Below are positions 29,773 to 40,950 of a stretch of DNA of 64,000 bases, piece by piece (the stretch's first letter is position 1; each line of letters starts with the position of its first letter). The translations under genes and the position numbers were made by a program. This stretch comes from Bog-473 sp963736525 (GTDB taxonomy: Bacteria > Actinomycetota > Acidimicrobiia > Acidimicrobiales > RAAP-2). The stretch spans positions 1 to 64,000 of the forward strand of contig CAVTPF010000012.1 of assembly GCA_963736525.1 (NCBI GenBank). Direction: 5' to 3'. The notes under the pieces are model-generated. The model was not told the DNA's origin and did not search any database. It worked only from the letters and a program-made list of their open reading frames with translations.

Positions 29773-30070
29773 GCCGGGCCATCTCGCGCCACGTCACCGG
29801 GACCGCGCCGAGCTCGATGGCCCGCAGCCGGAGGCTCTCGGGCACGTCATAGTGGTTCAGGGACGCCGAGCGCCGGTGGCGCTGGTAGCCCCGGGGCGGG
29901 ATCCCGAGCGCGGCGGCCATGGCGTGCAGCTCCTCGGGGTCGTCGGCCAGCAGGTGGGACCAGCGGTCGGAGCGGGCGCGCACCGTGGCCCGCTGGCGCC
30001 AGTCGTCGACGTAGACGGTCAGCGGCGCGCCCAGGGACGGTCGCGCCGCAGGGGCACCGGCTTGTGCCAC
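29717..30070 (-). CDS. DUF4031 domain protein
   Basis: 117 residues from GTG 30070. It matches the DUF4031 pattern: LTVYVDDWRQRATVRARSDR, WSHLLADDPEELHAMAAALG and NHYDVPESLRLRAIELGAVP. No function is known. The first 16 residues are low-complexity, so the domain proper begins at LTVYVDD and no better start codon is seen. Its 5' end overlaps the putative epsilon subunit gene by 52 bases, and its 3' end overlaps the convergent ecm by 56. Confidence 0.7.
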   Translation of the reverse strand: MAQAGAPAARPSLGAPLTVYVDDWRQRATVRARSDRWSHLLADDPEELHAMAAALGIPPRGYQRHRRSASLNHYDVPESLRLRAIELGAVPVTWREMARLTREWRRAGARPARPDPP

Positions 30071-30233
30071 CAGCGCCCACTGAAGCGCCAGGGCTGGTGC
30101 ACGGGGTCGTGCTCGTCGGCCGCCGCCGGACGGGGCCAGGCCAGCTGGACCGCCGCCGTGATGGCGGCCAGGACGGCGGGGTCGGGCGCCGGGCGCTCGC
30201 GCAGGGAGAGGCGGGAGGGGTCGACCGCCGGCG

Positions 30234-30237
<4 letters not shown>
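30019..30237 (-). CDS. Putative acyl-CoA carboxylase epsilon subunit
   Basis: A 72-residue small ORF that starts with GTG overlapping the carboxylase beta stop (GTGA). It has an N-terminal helix-like stretch DPAVLAAITAAVQLAWPRP, then a short Pro/Ala linker and an aromatic, basic end HQPWRFSGRWWHKPVPLRR. Actinobacterial carboxylases use a small epsilon subunit encoded just after the beta gene that stabilises the alpha-beta complex, and size, position and the trailing W/R pattern fit. Sequence conservation in this family is weak, so position carries most of the call. Confidence 0.55.
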
Positions 30238-31790
<1,553 letters not shown>

Positions 31791-31797
31791 GCGCCCG

Positions 31798-31803
31798 AGG
31801 CTA
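31798..31803 (-). promoter_or_regulatory. -10 box of pccB (leaderless)
   Basis: Minus-strand TAGCCT, seven bases before the ATG at 31790. Confidence 0.5.
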
Positions 31804-31987
31804 ACGCCCCCGGGCGAGGGCCTGAAATTGCCACGGCCCGTCCGGGGCCGGAAGGCCGCTCCCATCGGCGACGGAGGAAAACCCAGTCTGACCAGGGAGA
31901 GTGATCGAGCCCACCCGGCGGCCGTGGGGCGGCGGCCCGGTGGTCGGCAGTCGGCGGCCGGTGGTCGGCGGTCTGTGCCGGTGGATG

Positions 31988-32028
31988 TTCCCAAAACTAT
32001 GCACAAGGTCGTTGATAGTTCTGGGGAA
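31988..32028. other. AT-rich inverted repeat
   Basis: TTCCCAAAACTAT (31988-32000) faces ATAGTTCTGGGGAA (32015-32028) around a 14-base loop, with one mismatch and one extra base. The arms are AT-rich against a 70% GC background and end where the 24-base repeats start. It could be an operator or a remnant of a mobile element. Confidence 0.5.
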
Positions 32029-32196
32029 GTCCCCCGGCGGAGACGACGACAGGTCCCCCGGCGGAGACGACGACAGGTCGCCCGCCGGAGACGACAACAC
32101 ATCCCCCGGCGGAGACGACGACAGGTCGCCCGCCGGAGACGACAACACATCCCCCGGCGGAGACGACAACACATCCCCCGGCGGGCACGACGGTGG
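32029..32196. repeat. Seven 24-base tandem repeats
   Basis: Seven head-to-tail 24-base units (32029, 32053, 32077, 32101, 32125, 32149, 32173). Copies vary at a few sites (GTCCCCCGG / GTCGCCCGC / ATCCCCCGG starts) and the last is degenerate. It lies in the 548-base pccB-rpsL gap (31791-32338), which otherwise holds a GGT/CGG-rich stretch, the inverted repeat and the rpsL promoter. Both strands are open across the array (SPGGDDDR or PPGDVLSS peptide repeats), but I see no gene signals, so I treat it as non-coding. Confidence 0.9.
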
Positions 32197-32228
32197 CAAC
32201 CCCGCCCGCCTCCGCCCCGCCGCCGCGA

Positions 32229-32257
32229 TTGTCGGACCCCCAGGCAGCCGCTATCAT
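32229..32257 (+). promoter_or_regulatory. rpsL (str operon) promoter
   Basis: TTGTCG (32229-32234), 17-base spacer, TATCAT (32252-32257). It lies about 80 bases before the rpsL GTG. Confidence 0.65.
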
Positions 32258-32338
32258 TGAATTCCTGCCTGTGCGGCTCCGGCCGGCGCGTCAGCGCCAC
32301 GCACAGGTGACCACAATTTCTGTATCGAGAGGTAGCGC

Positions 32339-32710
32339 GTGCCCACAATCGCCCAGCTCGTCCGGAAAGGACGAGAGGCCAAGGTGACCAAGACCAAGAC
32401 GCCCGCCCTGAAGGGCGCGCCCCAGCGCCGGGGGGTCTGCACGCGCGTCTACACCACCACCCCCAAGAAGCCGAACTCGGCGCTGCGCAAGGTGGCCCGG
32501 GTGCGCCTGTCCTCGGGCGTGGAGATCACCGCCTACATCCCCGGTGTGGGCCACAACCTCCAGGAGCACTCCATCGTCCTCGTCCGCGGCGGCCGGGTGA
32601 AGGACCTCCCGGGCGTGCGCTACAAGGTCGTGCGCGGGGCGCTCGACACCTCGGGCGTGCGCGAGCGCAGCCAGGCCCGGAGCCGTTACGGCGCCAAGAA
32701 GGAGTCATAG
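32339..32710 (+). CDS. rpsL: 30S ribosomal protein S12
   Basis: 123 residues. S12 shapes the decoding centre. TTTPKKPNSALRKVARVRLS and GGRVKDLPGVRYK keep the two Lys (43 and 88 in E. coli numbering) whose loss gives streptomycin resistance. The start is GTG 32339 with GAGAGGT upstream. It is first in the str operon, with rpsG three bases after the stop. Confidence 0.98.
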   Translation: MPTIAQLVRKGREAKVTKTKTPALKGAPQRRGVCTRVYTTTPKKPNSALRKVARVRLSSGVEITAYIPGVGHNLQEHSIVLVRGGRVKDLPGVRYKVVRGALDTSGVRERSQARSRYGAKKES

Positions 32711-32713
32711 CCC

Positions 32714-33184
32714 ATGCCCCGCAACGGACCCGCCACGCGCCGGGAGCTCGCCCCGGACCCCGTCTACCGCTCCGTCCTCGTGACCCAGGTGGTCAACAAG
32801 GTGCTCTCGCGCGGCAAGCGCACCCTGGCCGAGCGCATCGTCTACACGGCCCTCGAGCAGGTGCAGGAGAAGTCGGGCGGCGACCCCGTCGCCGCGCTCA
32901 AGCGCGCCGTCGAGAACACCCGGCCCGAGGTCGAGGTGAAGTCGCGGCGCGTCGGCGGCGCCACCTATCAGGTGCCCGTCGAGGTGCGGCCGCGACGTGC
33001 CACCACCCTGGCCATCCGCTGGCTGTCCACCTACTCCCGCCAGCGCCGTGAGAAGACGATGGCCGAGCGCCTGGCCGGGGAGATCCTCGATGCCTCCAAC
33101 AACATCGGGGCCTCGGTGAAGCGGCGCGAGGACATGCACAAGATGGCGGAATCCAACCGCGCCTTCGCCCACTACCGCTGGTAG
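32714..33184 (+). CDS. rpsG: 30S ribosomal protein S7
   Basis: 156 residues, normal length. S7 organises the 3' domain of 16S rRNA in the head of the small subunit. Family blocks: RRELAPDPVYRSVLVTQVVN, RPEVEVKSRRVGGATYQVPV and EVRPRRATTLAIRWL, with the C-terminal NRAFAHYRW. The ATG lies just after the rpsL stop. Confidence 0.98.
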   Translation: MPRNGPATRRELAPDPVYRSVLVTQVVNKVLSRGKRTLAERIVYTALEQVQEKSGGDPVAALKRAVENTRPEVEVKSRRVGGATYQVPVEVRPRRATTLAIRWLSTYSRQRREKTMAERLAGEILDASNNIGASVKRREDMHKMAESNRAFAHYRW

Positions 33185-33235
33185 TGGCGAACACCCGTCC
33201 GACCCCACCGATGCGACCGACCCACCCCCTGCACC

Positions 33236-35335
33236 ATGGCTGAAGCCCTTCCCAGCCGCGACTTCCCGCTCGCCAAGACCCGCAACATCGGGATCATGGC
33301 CCACATCGACGCGGGCAAGACCACGACCACCGAGCGGATCCTCTACTACACCGGCCGCAACTACAAGATCGGCGAGGTGCACGAGGGCAGGGCGACCATG
33401 GACTGGATGGTTCAGGAGCAAGAGCGCGGCATCACCATCACCTCGGCCGCCACCACCTGCTCGTGGCGCGACAACTGGATCAACATCATCGACACGCCCG
33501 GCCACGTCGACTTCACCGTCGAGGTCGAGCGGTCCCTGCGCGTCCTCGATGGCGCGGTGGCGGTGTTCGACGCCGTGGCCGGGGTCGAGCCCCAGACCGA
33601 GACGGTGTGGCGCCAGGCCAACAAGTACAACGTGCCGCGCATCTGCTTCGTCAACAAGATGGACCGCATCGGCGCCGACTTCGAGCGCACGGTGCAGATG
33701 ATCCGCGACCGCCTCGATGCGCTGCCGGCCGTGATCCAGCTCCCCATCGGGTCCGAATCCGAGTTCAAGGGCGTCGTGGACCTGCTCCAGGAGAAGGCCC
33801 TGGTGTGGTCGACCGACATGGGCGAGGACTGGGAGACGCTCGACATCCCCGCGGACATGGCGGCCGAGGCCGAGGACGCCCGCCACCAGCTGATTGACGT
33901 CGTCTCCAACTTCGACGACACCATCATGGAGAAGTACCTGGCCGAGGAGCCCATCACGGCCGACGACCTGCGCCGGGCGCTGCGCACGGCGACGCTGGCC
34001 GCCGCCGTGGTGCCCGTCCTGTGCGGCTCGGCCTTCAAGAACAAGGGCGTCCAGCCCATGCTGGACGCCGTCGTCGACTACCTGCCCAGCCCGCTCGACC
34101 TGCCGCCCACGCAGGGGAACCGGCCGGGGCACCCCGAGGACATCGAGGAGCGCAAGGCCGACGACGCCGACGCCTTCTCGGCGCTCGCCTTCAAGATCAT
34201 GACCGACCCCTTCGTCGGCAAGCTCACCTACATCCGTGTGTACTCGGGCACGCTGCAGAAGGGCGCGTCCATCCTCAACTCCACCAAGGACAAGAAGGAG
34301 CGGGTGGGCCGCATCCTCCAGATGCACGCCAACCACCGCGAGGACAAGGACGCCATCTTCGCCGGCGACATCATGGCCGTCGTCGGGCTCAAGAACACCA
34401 CCACTGGTGACACCCTGTGCGACCCCAGCCGGCCCATCGTGCTGGAGGCGCTCGAGTTCCCGGAGCCGGTCATCCACGTCGCCGTCGAGCCCAAGACCAA
34501 GGCCGACCAGGACAAGCTGTCCCGCGCCCTCTACGCCCTGAGCGAGGAGGACCCGACCTTCCGCGTGCGCTCCGACGAGGAGACGGGCCAGACCGTCATC
34601 TCGGGCATGGGCGAGCTGCACCTCGAGGTGCTGGTCGACCGGATGCTGCGCGAGTTCTCGGTGGACGCCAATGTGGGCAAGCCGCAGGTGGCCTACCGCG
34701 AGACCATCCGCAAGCCGGCCGAGAAGATCGAGGAGCGCTACGTCCGCCAGACCGGTGGGCGGGGCCAGTACGGCCACGTGGTCATCAGCGCCGAGCCCAC
34801 CGGGCCTGGGGGCGGCTACGAGTTCATCGACAAGATCAGTGGCGGCGTGATCCCGAAGGAGTACATCCCCTCGGTCGACGCCGGCATTCAGGAGGCGCTC
34901 ACCGCCGGCGTGCTCGCCGGCTACCCCACGGTCGACGTCCGGGTGACACTCACCTACGGCTCGTACCACGACGTGGACTCCTCCGAGATGGCGTTCAAGA
35001 TCGCCGGGTCCATGGCCATCAAGAAGGCGCTGCGGGCCGCCAGCCCGGTGTTGCTGGAGCCGGTCATGGAGGTGACGGTGACGGTGCCCGACGACTTCTT
35101 GGGCGCGGTCACCGGCGACCTGTCCTCCCGCCGCGGGAGGATGGAAGGGATGGACCAGCAGGGCACCAGCCACGTGGTGAAGGCCCTTGTACCGCTGGCG
35201 GATATGTTCGGCTACTCTACTGACCTGCGTTCGCGCACCCAGGGTCGCGCCACGTACACGATGCAGTTCCATTCCTACAACCAGGTTCCGGAGTCGATTT
35301 CGAAGGAGATCATCGCCCGGGCCCACGGTGAGTAG
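33236..35335 (+). CDS. fusA: Elongation factor G
   Basis: 699 residues. A GTPase that drives ribosomal translocation. G1 AHIDAGKTTTTERIL, G3 DTPGHVDFTVEVERS and G4 NKMDRIGADF are intact. Domain IV has QTGGRGQYGHVVISAEP, and domain V ends VPLADMFGYSTDLRSRTQGR. No Shine-Dalgarno is evident directly before ATG 33236, 51 bases after rpsG; the start is set by the family N-terminus (FPLAKTRNIGIMAHID). Confidence 0.98.
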   Translation: MAEALPSRDFPLAKTRNIGIMAHIDAGKTTTTERILYYTGRNYKIGEVHEGRATMDWMVQEQERGITITSAATTCSWRDNWINIIDTPGHVDFTVEVERSLRVLDGAVAVFDAVAGVEPQTETVWRQANKYNVPRICFVNKMDRIGADFERTVQMIRDRLDALPAVIQLPIGSESEFKGVVDLLQEKALVWSTDMGEDWETLDIPADMAAEAEDARHQLIDVVSNFDDTIMEKYLAEEPITADDLRRALRTATLAAAVVPVLCGSAFKNKGVQPMLDAVVDYLPSPLDLPPTQGNRPGHPEDIEERKADDADAFSALAFKIMTDPFVGKLTYIRVYSGTLQKGASILNSTKDKKERVGRILQMHANHREDKDAIFAGDIMAVVGLKNTTTGDTLCDPSRPIVLEALEFPEPVIHVAVEPKTKADQDKLSRALYALSEEDPTFRVRSDEETGQTVISGMGELHLEVLVDRMLREFSVDANVGKPQVAYRETIRKPAEKIEERYVRQTGGRGQYGHVVISAEPTGPGGGYEFIDKISGGVIPKEYIPSVDAGIQEALTAGVLAGYPTVDVRVTLTYGSYHDVDSSEMAFKIAGSMAIKKALRAASPVLLEPVMEVTVTVPDDFLGAVTGDLSSRRGRMEGMDQQGTSHVVKALVPLADMFGYSTDLRSRTQGRATYTMQFHSYNQVPESISKEIIARAHGE

Positions 35336-35448
35336 GCCCGGGGCCGGTCCGGCGCCGGGACACGCACACCAGATCGATCGGATCGCAGAAGAGACAGAGA
35401 CCGTCGGGGCCACCGTGGCCCCGTCCAGGAGCAGGGAGTAGCGAGGCG

Positions 35449-36636
<1,188 letters not shown>

Positions 36637-36670
36637 TCACCCGGCGCGCACGAGAGCAGGCAACGAGACC

Positions 36671-36997
36671 ATGGCCGACGGCCCGAAGCAGAAGATCCGC
36701 ATCAGGCTGAAGGCCTACGACCACGAGATCCTCGACCAGTCCACCGAGAAGATCGTCCAGACGGTGCTGCGCACGCAGGCCAAGGTCCTCGGCCCGGTCC
36801 CGCTGCCGACGGACAAGCACCGCTACACGGTGATCCGCTCGCCCCACAAGTACAAGGACTCGCGCGAGCACTTCGAGATGCGGGTGCACAAGCGCCTGGT
36901 CGACATCGTCGAGCACACGCCCAAGACCGTTGACTCGCTCCAGCGGCTCGACCTGCCGGCCGGCGTGGACATCGAGATCAAGATCCAGACGGCCTGA
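36671..36997 (+). CDS. rpsJ: 30S ribosomal protein S10
   Basis: 108 residues from ATG 36671; an earlier in-frame ATG lacks family similarity. S10 is a head protein of the small subunit and, with NusB, part of antitermination complexes. Features: QKIRIRLKAYDHEILDQSTE, GPVPLPTDKHRYTVIRSPHK and RVHKRLVDIVEHTPKTVDSL. It starts the S10 operon, but a 246-base gap separates it from rplC. Confidence 0.98.
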   Translation: MADGPKQKIRIRLKAYDHEILDQSTEKIVQTVLRTQAKVLGPVPLPTDKHRYTVIRSPHKYKDSREHFEMRVHKRLVDIVEHTPKTVDSLQRLDLPAGVDIEIKIQTA

Positions 36998-37175
36998 CGG
37001 CCGGCGGCCCCACCTCCCCGCCGGACGCCTGGCAGGGGGGCCGGCCCATGGTGTAACCTCGCGGGCCGCCCATACGGGCAGCTCAGAGGCGAAAGAGCGG
37101 CACTCCGGTGCTGCGACGACAACAGACGTGCGTGATCGCCGGCCCCGGCCGGGACCTCACGCCGAACCATTCGAG

Positions 37176-37204
37176 CGCTCCGCTCGGGATTCCCGGGCGG
37201 AGCG
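37176..37204 (+). promoter_or_regulatory. Hairpin in the rpsJ-rplC gap
   Basis: CGCTCCG (37176-37182) pairs with CGGAGCG (37198-37204), with a further CGGGA/TCCCG stem inside. It lies 40 bases before the rplC start in an unusually long gap for an S10 operon. It may be a leader structure controlling rplC onward. A TAACCT (37054-37059) earlier in the gap is a weak -10 candidate. Confidence 0.35.
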
Positions 37205-37243
37205 TTGGCATGCGCACGGGAAACCGGCGCAGGGAGAGGACAC

Positions 37244-37903
37244 GTGGCAAGCAAGGCGATCGTCGGCGAGAAAGTCGGCATGACCCAGGTCTGGGACGAC
37301 CAGAACCGCGCCGTACCGGTGACGGTCCTGAAGGTCGCGCCCGTGCGCGTGGTCCAGGTCAAGACGCCCGAGACCGACGGCTACGCCGCCCTGCAGGTGA
37401 CCTGGGGCTTCCGGCGCAACTCGACGCTCACCAAGCCCCAAATCGGGCACTACGCCAAGGCCGGTGTCAACCCCGGGCGCGGCCTCGTCGAGCTGCGGCT
37501 CGACGAGGTAGCCGACTACTCGGTCGGCCAGGAGCTGGCGGCCGACCTGTGGGAGGCCGGCGAGCGGGTCGACGCCATCGCGGTCAGCAAGGGGAAGGGC
37601 TTCGCCGGCGGCATGAAGCGGCACAACTTCAGCGGTCAGGGCGCCTCGCACGGCAACCACCGCAGTCACCGCGTACCTGGTGCCATCGGCGCCTGCGCCA
37701 CGCCCTCCCGCGTCTTCAAGGGCACCCGTATGGCCGGACAGCTCGGCGGCACCCAGGTGACCGCGCTGAACCTCGAGGTCGTCTCGGCCGACGCCGAGCG
37801 GGAGCTGGTGCTGGTCAAGGGGGCCGTCCCCGGCGCCCGGGGCAGCGTGGTGGTGCTGCGCAACTCCGTGAAGACCCCGAGCAAGGCCGGGAGGTCGCGA
37901 TGA
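37244..37903 (+). CDS. rplC: 50S ribosomal protein L3
   Basis: 219 residues from GTG 37244, placed by GGGAGAGG upstream and by the family start ASKAIVGEKVGMTQVWDD. L3 lies near the peptidyl-transferase centre. FAGGMKRHNFSGQGASHGNH contains the Gln that PrmB-type enzymes methylate in other bacteria. The stop overlaps the rplD start as ATGA. Confidence 0.97.
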   Translation: MASKAIVGEKVGMTQVWDDQNRAVPVTVLKVAPVRVVQVKTPETDGYAALQVTWGFRRNSTLTKPQIGHYAKAGVNPGRGLVELRLDEVADYSVGQELAADLWEAGERVDAIAVSKGKGFAGGMKRHNFSGQGASHGNHRSHRVPGAIGACATPSRVFKGTRMAGQLGGTQVTALNLEVVSADAERELVLVKGAVPGARGSVVVLRNSVKTPSKAGRSR

Positions 37904-38808
37904 CCGCCACCACCACGGCGACCGGGCGGGCCGGCAGCGTGCTGCACCTTGCGGTCAAGAAGGAGCGGCCGGCACCGGTGACCCGCACCGCACCGCGTCG
38001 CAATGCGGCGGGCCACGACCTCGGCACGGTCGACCTCGAACCGAGCGTGTTCGGACTCGAGCCCAACCGGGCCGTCCTGCACCAGGTCGTCACGGCCCAA
38101 CTGGCGGCCAGCCGGGCCGGGACGCAGTCGACCCGGACCAGGGCCGAGGTGCGCGGCGGCGGGGCAAAGCCGTTCCGCCAGAAGGGCACGGGCAGGGCCC
38201 GCCAGGGGTCGAGCCGTTCGCCCTCCATGAGCGGGGGCGGGGTCGCCCTCGGGCCCAAGCCACGCAGCTACGCGCAGCGGACCCCCAAGAAGATGGTGCG
38301 TCTGGCCCTCCTCTCGGCGCTGAGCGACCGCGCCGACATCGGGCGCATCGTGGTGATCGACGACTGGAAGATCACCGCCCCCAAGACCAAGGACGCCGCC
38401 ACCATCGTGCGCAAGCTCAAGCTGGGCGGCACCGTCCTGGTGGTGCTGGCCGCCGACGAGCTCGACGTGGAGCGCTCCTTCGCCAACCTGCCCGAGGCGC
38501 AGACCACGACCTTCTCCGAGCTCTCCGCCCACGACGTCCTGCGGGCCGAGTGGCTGCTGTTCTCGGACCGGACCCTGCCCACGGGCGTCTCGGACTTCTC
38601 CGGCACCCACGTGACGGAGGATGCCGGCGCAGGGCCGGCCGCCGAGGTGGAGGAGCCAAAGGCCGAGGCGCCAACCGAGGCGCCAATCGAGGCGGCGACC
38701 GAGGCGGCTGCCCCGGCGGAGAAGGCGACGAGCCGGGCCCGGGCCACCAAGCGGGCCAAGGCGGTCGCCGCGACCGAGGGGACCGAGGAGGCCGACGACG
38801 ATGCGTGA
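37900..38808 (+). CDS. rplD: 50S ribosomal protein L4 with acidic tail
   Basis: 302 residues; a usual L4 has about 205-220. The core has VLHQVVTAQLAASRAGTQST, the extended loop GGGAKPFRQKGTGRARQGSS that lines the exit tunnel, and GTVLVVLAADELDVERSFAN. The first 30 residues and the last 65 (from about residue 237) are additions. The tail is Ala/Glu-rich with repeated EAPTEAPIEAATEAA and ends in a basic patch before EADDDA. ATG 37900 overlaps the rplC stop (ATGA). Confidence 0.95.
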   Translation: MTATTTATGRAGSVLHLAVKKERPAPVTRTAPRRNAAGHDLGTVDLEPSVFGLEPNRAVLHQVVTAQLAASRAGTQSTRTRAEVRGGGAKPFRQKGTGRARQGSSRSPSMSGGGVALGPKPRSYAQRTPKKMVRLALLSALSDRADIGRIVVIDDWKITAPKTKDAATIVRKLKLGGTVLVVLAADELDVERSFANLPEAQTTTFSELSAHDVLRAEWLLFSDRTLPTGVSDFSGTHVTEDAGAGPAAEVEEPKAEAPTEAPIEAATEAAAPAEKATSRARATKRAKAVAATEGTEEADDDA

Positions 38809-39091
38809 TGCCATGTCCGTGCTGATCCGACCCGTCGTGTCCGAGAAGAGCTACGCGCTCATGGACCAGAGCGTCTACGTCTTCATCGTGGACCCCCGTG
38901 CCACCAAGATCGAGGTGCGCCACGCCGTCGAGCAGGCCTTCGGCGTGCGGGTGACGAACGTCAACACGCTGAACCGCAAGGGGAAGGCCACCCGCAACCG
39001 GCGCACGAACGTGAAGGGCAAGCGCCCCGACACCAAGCGCGCCATCGTCACGCTCCATCCCGACGACTCCATCGACCTCTTCGAGCGCTGA
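38801..39091 (+). CDS. rplW: 50S ribosomal protein L23
   Basis: 96 residues from ATG 38801, which lies eight bases inside rplD; ATG 38813 is an equally likely start (92 residues). L23 sits at the tunnel exit and docks trigger factor and SRP. Features: LIRPVVSEKSYALMDQSVYV, VEQAFGVRVTNVNTLNRKGK and RAIVTLHPDDSIDLFE. Confidence 0.97.
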   Translation: MRDAMSVLIRPVVSEKSYALMDQSVYVFIVDPRATKIEVRHAVEQAFGVRVTNVNTLNRKGKATRNRRTNVKGKRPDTKRAIVTLHPDDSIDLFER

Positions 39092-39103
39092 TCAGGACAT
39101 CGC

Positions 39104-39940
39104 ATGCCACTTCGCTCACGCAAGCCCACCAGCCCCGGACGGCGCTTCCAGACCGTCTCGGACTTCTCCGAGATCACCCGCGACCGTCCCGAGAAGTCGC
39201 TGCTCGCCCCCAAGCCCCAGAGCGGCGGCCGCAACAATCACGGGCGCAAGACGTCGCGCCATCGCGGCGGCGGCCACAAGCAGCAGTACAGGGTCATCGA
39301 CTTCCGGCGCAACAAGGATGGCATCCCGGGCAAGGTGGCGACGATCGAGTACGACCCCAACCGCAACGCCCGCATCGCCCTGCTGCACTACGCGGACGGG
39401 GAGAAGCGCTACATCCTCGCCCCGGCCGGGGTGAAGGTGGGCGACGTGCTGCAGAGCGGCCAGGGCGCGGACATCCGACCCGGGAACGCGCTGCCGTTGC
39501 GCTACATCCCCGTGGGCTCGACGGTCCACAACGTCGAGCTGCGTCCCGGAGGCGGCGGCAAAATGGCCCGGGGAGCGGGCATGAGCATCCAGCTCGTGGC
39601 CAAGGAGGGTGTCTTCGCCACCCTGCGGCTCCCTTCCACGGAAATGCGGCGCGTCTCCATCGACTGCCGCGCCACACTGGGCGTGGTCGGCAATGCCGAG
39701 GCCGAGCTGATCAAAGTGGGCAAGGCGGGACGCAACCGCTGGAAGGGCAAGCGTCCCCAGACGCGCGGTGTTGCCATGAACCCGGTCGACCACCCGCTGG
39801 GCGGCGGTGAGGGCAAGTCCTCCGGTGGCCGGCACCCGGTCTCCCCGTGGGGCAAGCCGGAGGGCCGCACCCGGGCCCGCAACAAGAAGTCCAATTCGAT
39901 GATCGTGCGTCGGCGCCGCACCCGCGGCGCGCGGCGGTAG
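39104..39940 (+). CDS. rplB: 50S ribosomal protein L2
   Basis: 278 residues, normal length. L2 is a central 23S rRNA-binding protein needed for peptidyl transfer. Features: GRNNHGRKTSRHRGGGHKQQ, ARGAGMSIQLVAKEGVFATL and GVAMNPVDHPLGGGEGKSSG, where the conserved C-terminal His is in NPVDHP. Position between rplW and rpsS is canonical. Confidence 0.98.
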   Translation: MPLRSRKPTSPGRRFQTVSDFSEITRDRPEKSLLAPKPQSGGRNNHGRKTSRHRGGGHKQQYRVIDFRRNKDGIPGKVATIEYDPNRNARIALLHYADGEKRYILAPAGVKVGDVLQSGQGADIRPGNALPLRYIPVGSTVHNVELRPGGGGKMARGAGMSIQLVAKEGVFATLRLPSTEMRRVSIDCRATLGVVGNAEAELIKVGKAGRNRWKGKRPQTRGVAMNPVDHPLGGGEGKSSGGRHPVSPWGKPEGRTRARNKKSNSMIVRRRRTRGARR

Positions 39941-39958
39941 GCGAGAGTTTGAGGAGCC

Positions 39959-40237
39959 ATGCCGCGTAGCCTGAAGAAGGGACCATTCGTCGACGACCAT
40001 CTGCTCAAGAAGGTGGACGTCCTCAACTCCAGCGGGGACAAGAAGGTCATCAAGACCTGGTCCCGCCGCTCCACCATCATCCCGGACATGGTCGGGCACA
40101 CGATCGCGGTCCACGACGGCCGCCGTCACGTCCCGGTCTACGTGACCGAGTCGATGGTCGGTCACAAGCTCGGTGAATTCGCGCCGACGCGCACCTTCCG
40201 CTACCACGCCGGCCAGGAACGAGGAGCGCGGCGGTGA
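39959..40237 (+). CDS. rpsS: 30S ribosomal protein S19
   Basis: 92 residues. S19 is in the head of the small subunit and contacts S13. Features: PRSLKKGPFVDDHLLKKVD, KTWSRRSTIIPDMVGHTIAV and GHKLGEFAPTRTFRYHAG. The ribosome-binding site GAGGAG is before the ATG, and the stop overlaps the rplV start (GTGA). Confidence 0.98.
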   Translation: MPRSLKKGPFVDDHLLKKVDVLNSSGDKKVIKTWSRRSTIIPDMVGHTIAVHDGRRHVPVYVTESMVGHKLGEFAPTRTFRYHAGQERGARR

Positions 40238-40950
40238 CCGCCACCAAGACCAACGAGCGGCCGGGCACCCGGGCCGTGCACCGCTACAGCGGCATGTCGG
40301 CATCGAAGGCCCGCCAGGTCCTCGACCTCATCCGTGGTGAGGACGTGCAGCGCGCCGCGGAGATCCTCACCGGGACCGAGCGCGAGGCCGCCGAAATCAT
40401 CGGCAAGGTCCTCACCTCGGCCGTGGCCAACGCCGCGCACAACGACCAGCAGAACCCGGAGGAGCTCTTCGTCTCGGCGTGCTACGCCGACGAGGGCACA
40501 ACCATGAAGCGCTGGCGGCCCCGGGCGCGGGGGCGGGCCACCCGCATCCGCAAGCGGACCTGCCACATCACCATCATCGTGAGCCGGCTCCCGGCCGACC
40601 AGCTGGAGCTCCGCCGGCGCCGCATGGAGGCCGTCAGCGCCAACCGGTCCCGCCGCGTCGACGCCTCGCGGCGCCGGGCCGACCTGTCCGGTCGGCTCTC
40701 GCGCCGGCGCGCCGCTCAGGCCACGGCGGAAGCGGAGAAGGTCGCGGCAGAGGCAGCCGCCGCTGAGGCCGCCGAGGAGGACTTCACGGACCAGGCCCTG
40801 GCCGAGGCCGATGTCGCGGACGCCGAGCCCGAGGTCACCGAGGCGGACACGGTGGACGGGGGAATCGACCAGGAGGACACCGCCGAGGATGCGGTGGGCA
40901 GCGACGAGTCGGCGGACTCCGACGAGGGCGAGAAGGATGAGGACGAATAA
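40234..40950 (+). CDS. rplV: 50S ribosomal protein L22 with acidic tail
   Basis: 238 residues, twice the usual 110-120. The core runs to about residue 125: AVHRYSGMSASKARQVLDLI, KVLTSAVANAAHNDQQNPEE and the tunnel hairpin MKRWRPRARGRATRIRKRTC. After a basic linker (about 130-165) the tail is strongly acidic and Ala-rich, ending SDEGEKDEDE. GTG 40234 overlaps the rpsS stop. L22 tails of this type occur in some actinobacteria, but this one is long. Confidence 0.95.
   Translation: MTATKTNERPGTRAVHRYSGMSASKARQVLDLIRGEDVQRAAEILTGTEREAAEIIGKVLTSAVANAAHNDQQNPEELFVSACYADEGTTMKRWRPRARGRATRIRKRTCHITIIVSRLPADQLELRRRRMEAVSANRSRRVDASRRRADLSGRLSRRRAAQATAEAEKVAAEAAAAEAAEEDFTDQALAEADVADAEPEVTEADTVDGGIDQEDTAEDAVGSDESADSDEGEKDEDE

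Noticed and set aside
32029..32196. Possible CRISPR array
   Set aside because: The 24-base units are directly adjacent with no unique spacers, and no cas genes are near.
31901..32260. ORF of 119 residues with SPGGDDDR-type repeats, and an opposite-strand ORF with PPGDVLSS repeats
   Set aside because: The openness follows from the 24-base tandem array, which is a multiple of three. No ribosome-binding site, family similarity or suitable promoter is seen on either strand.
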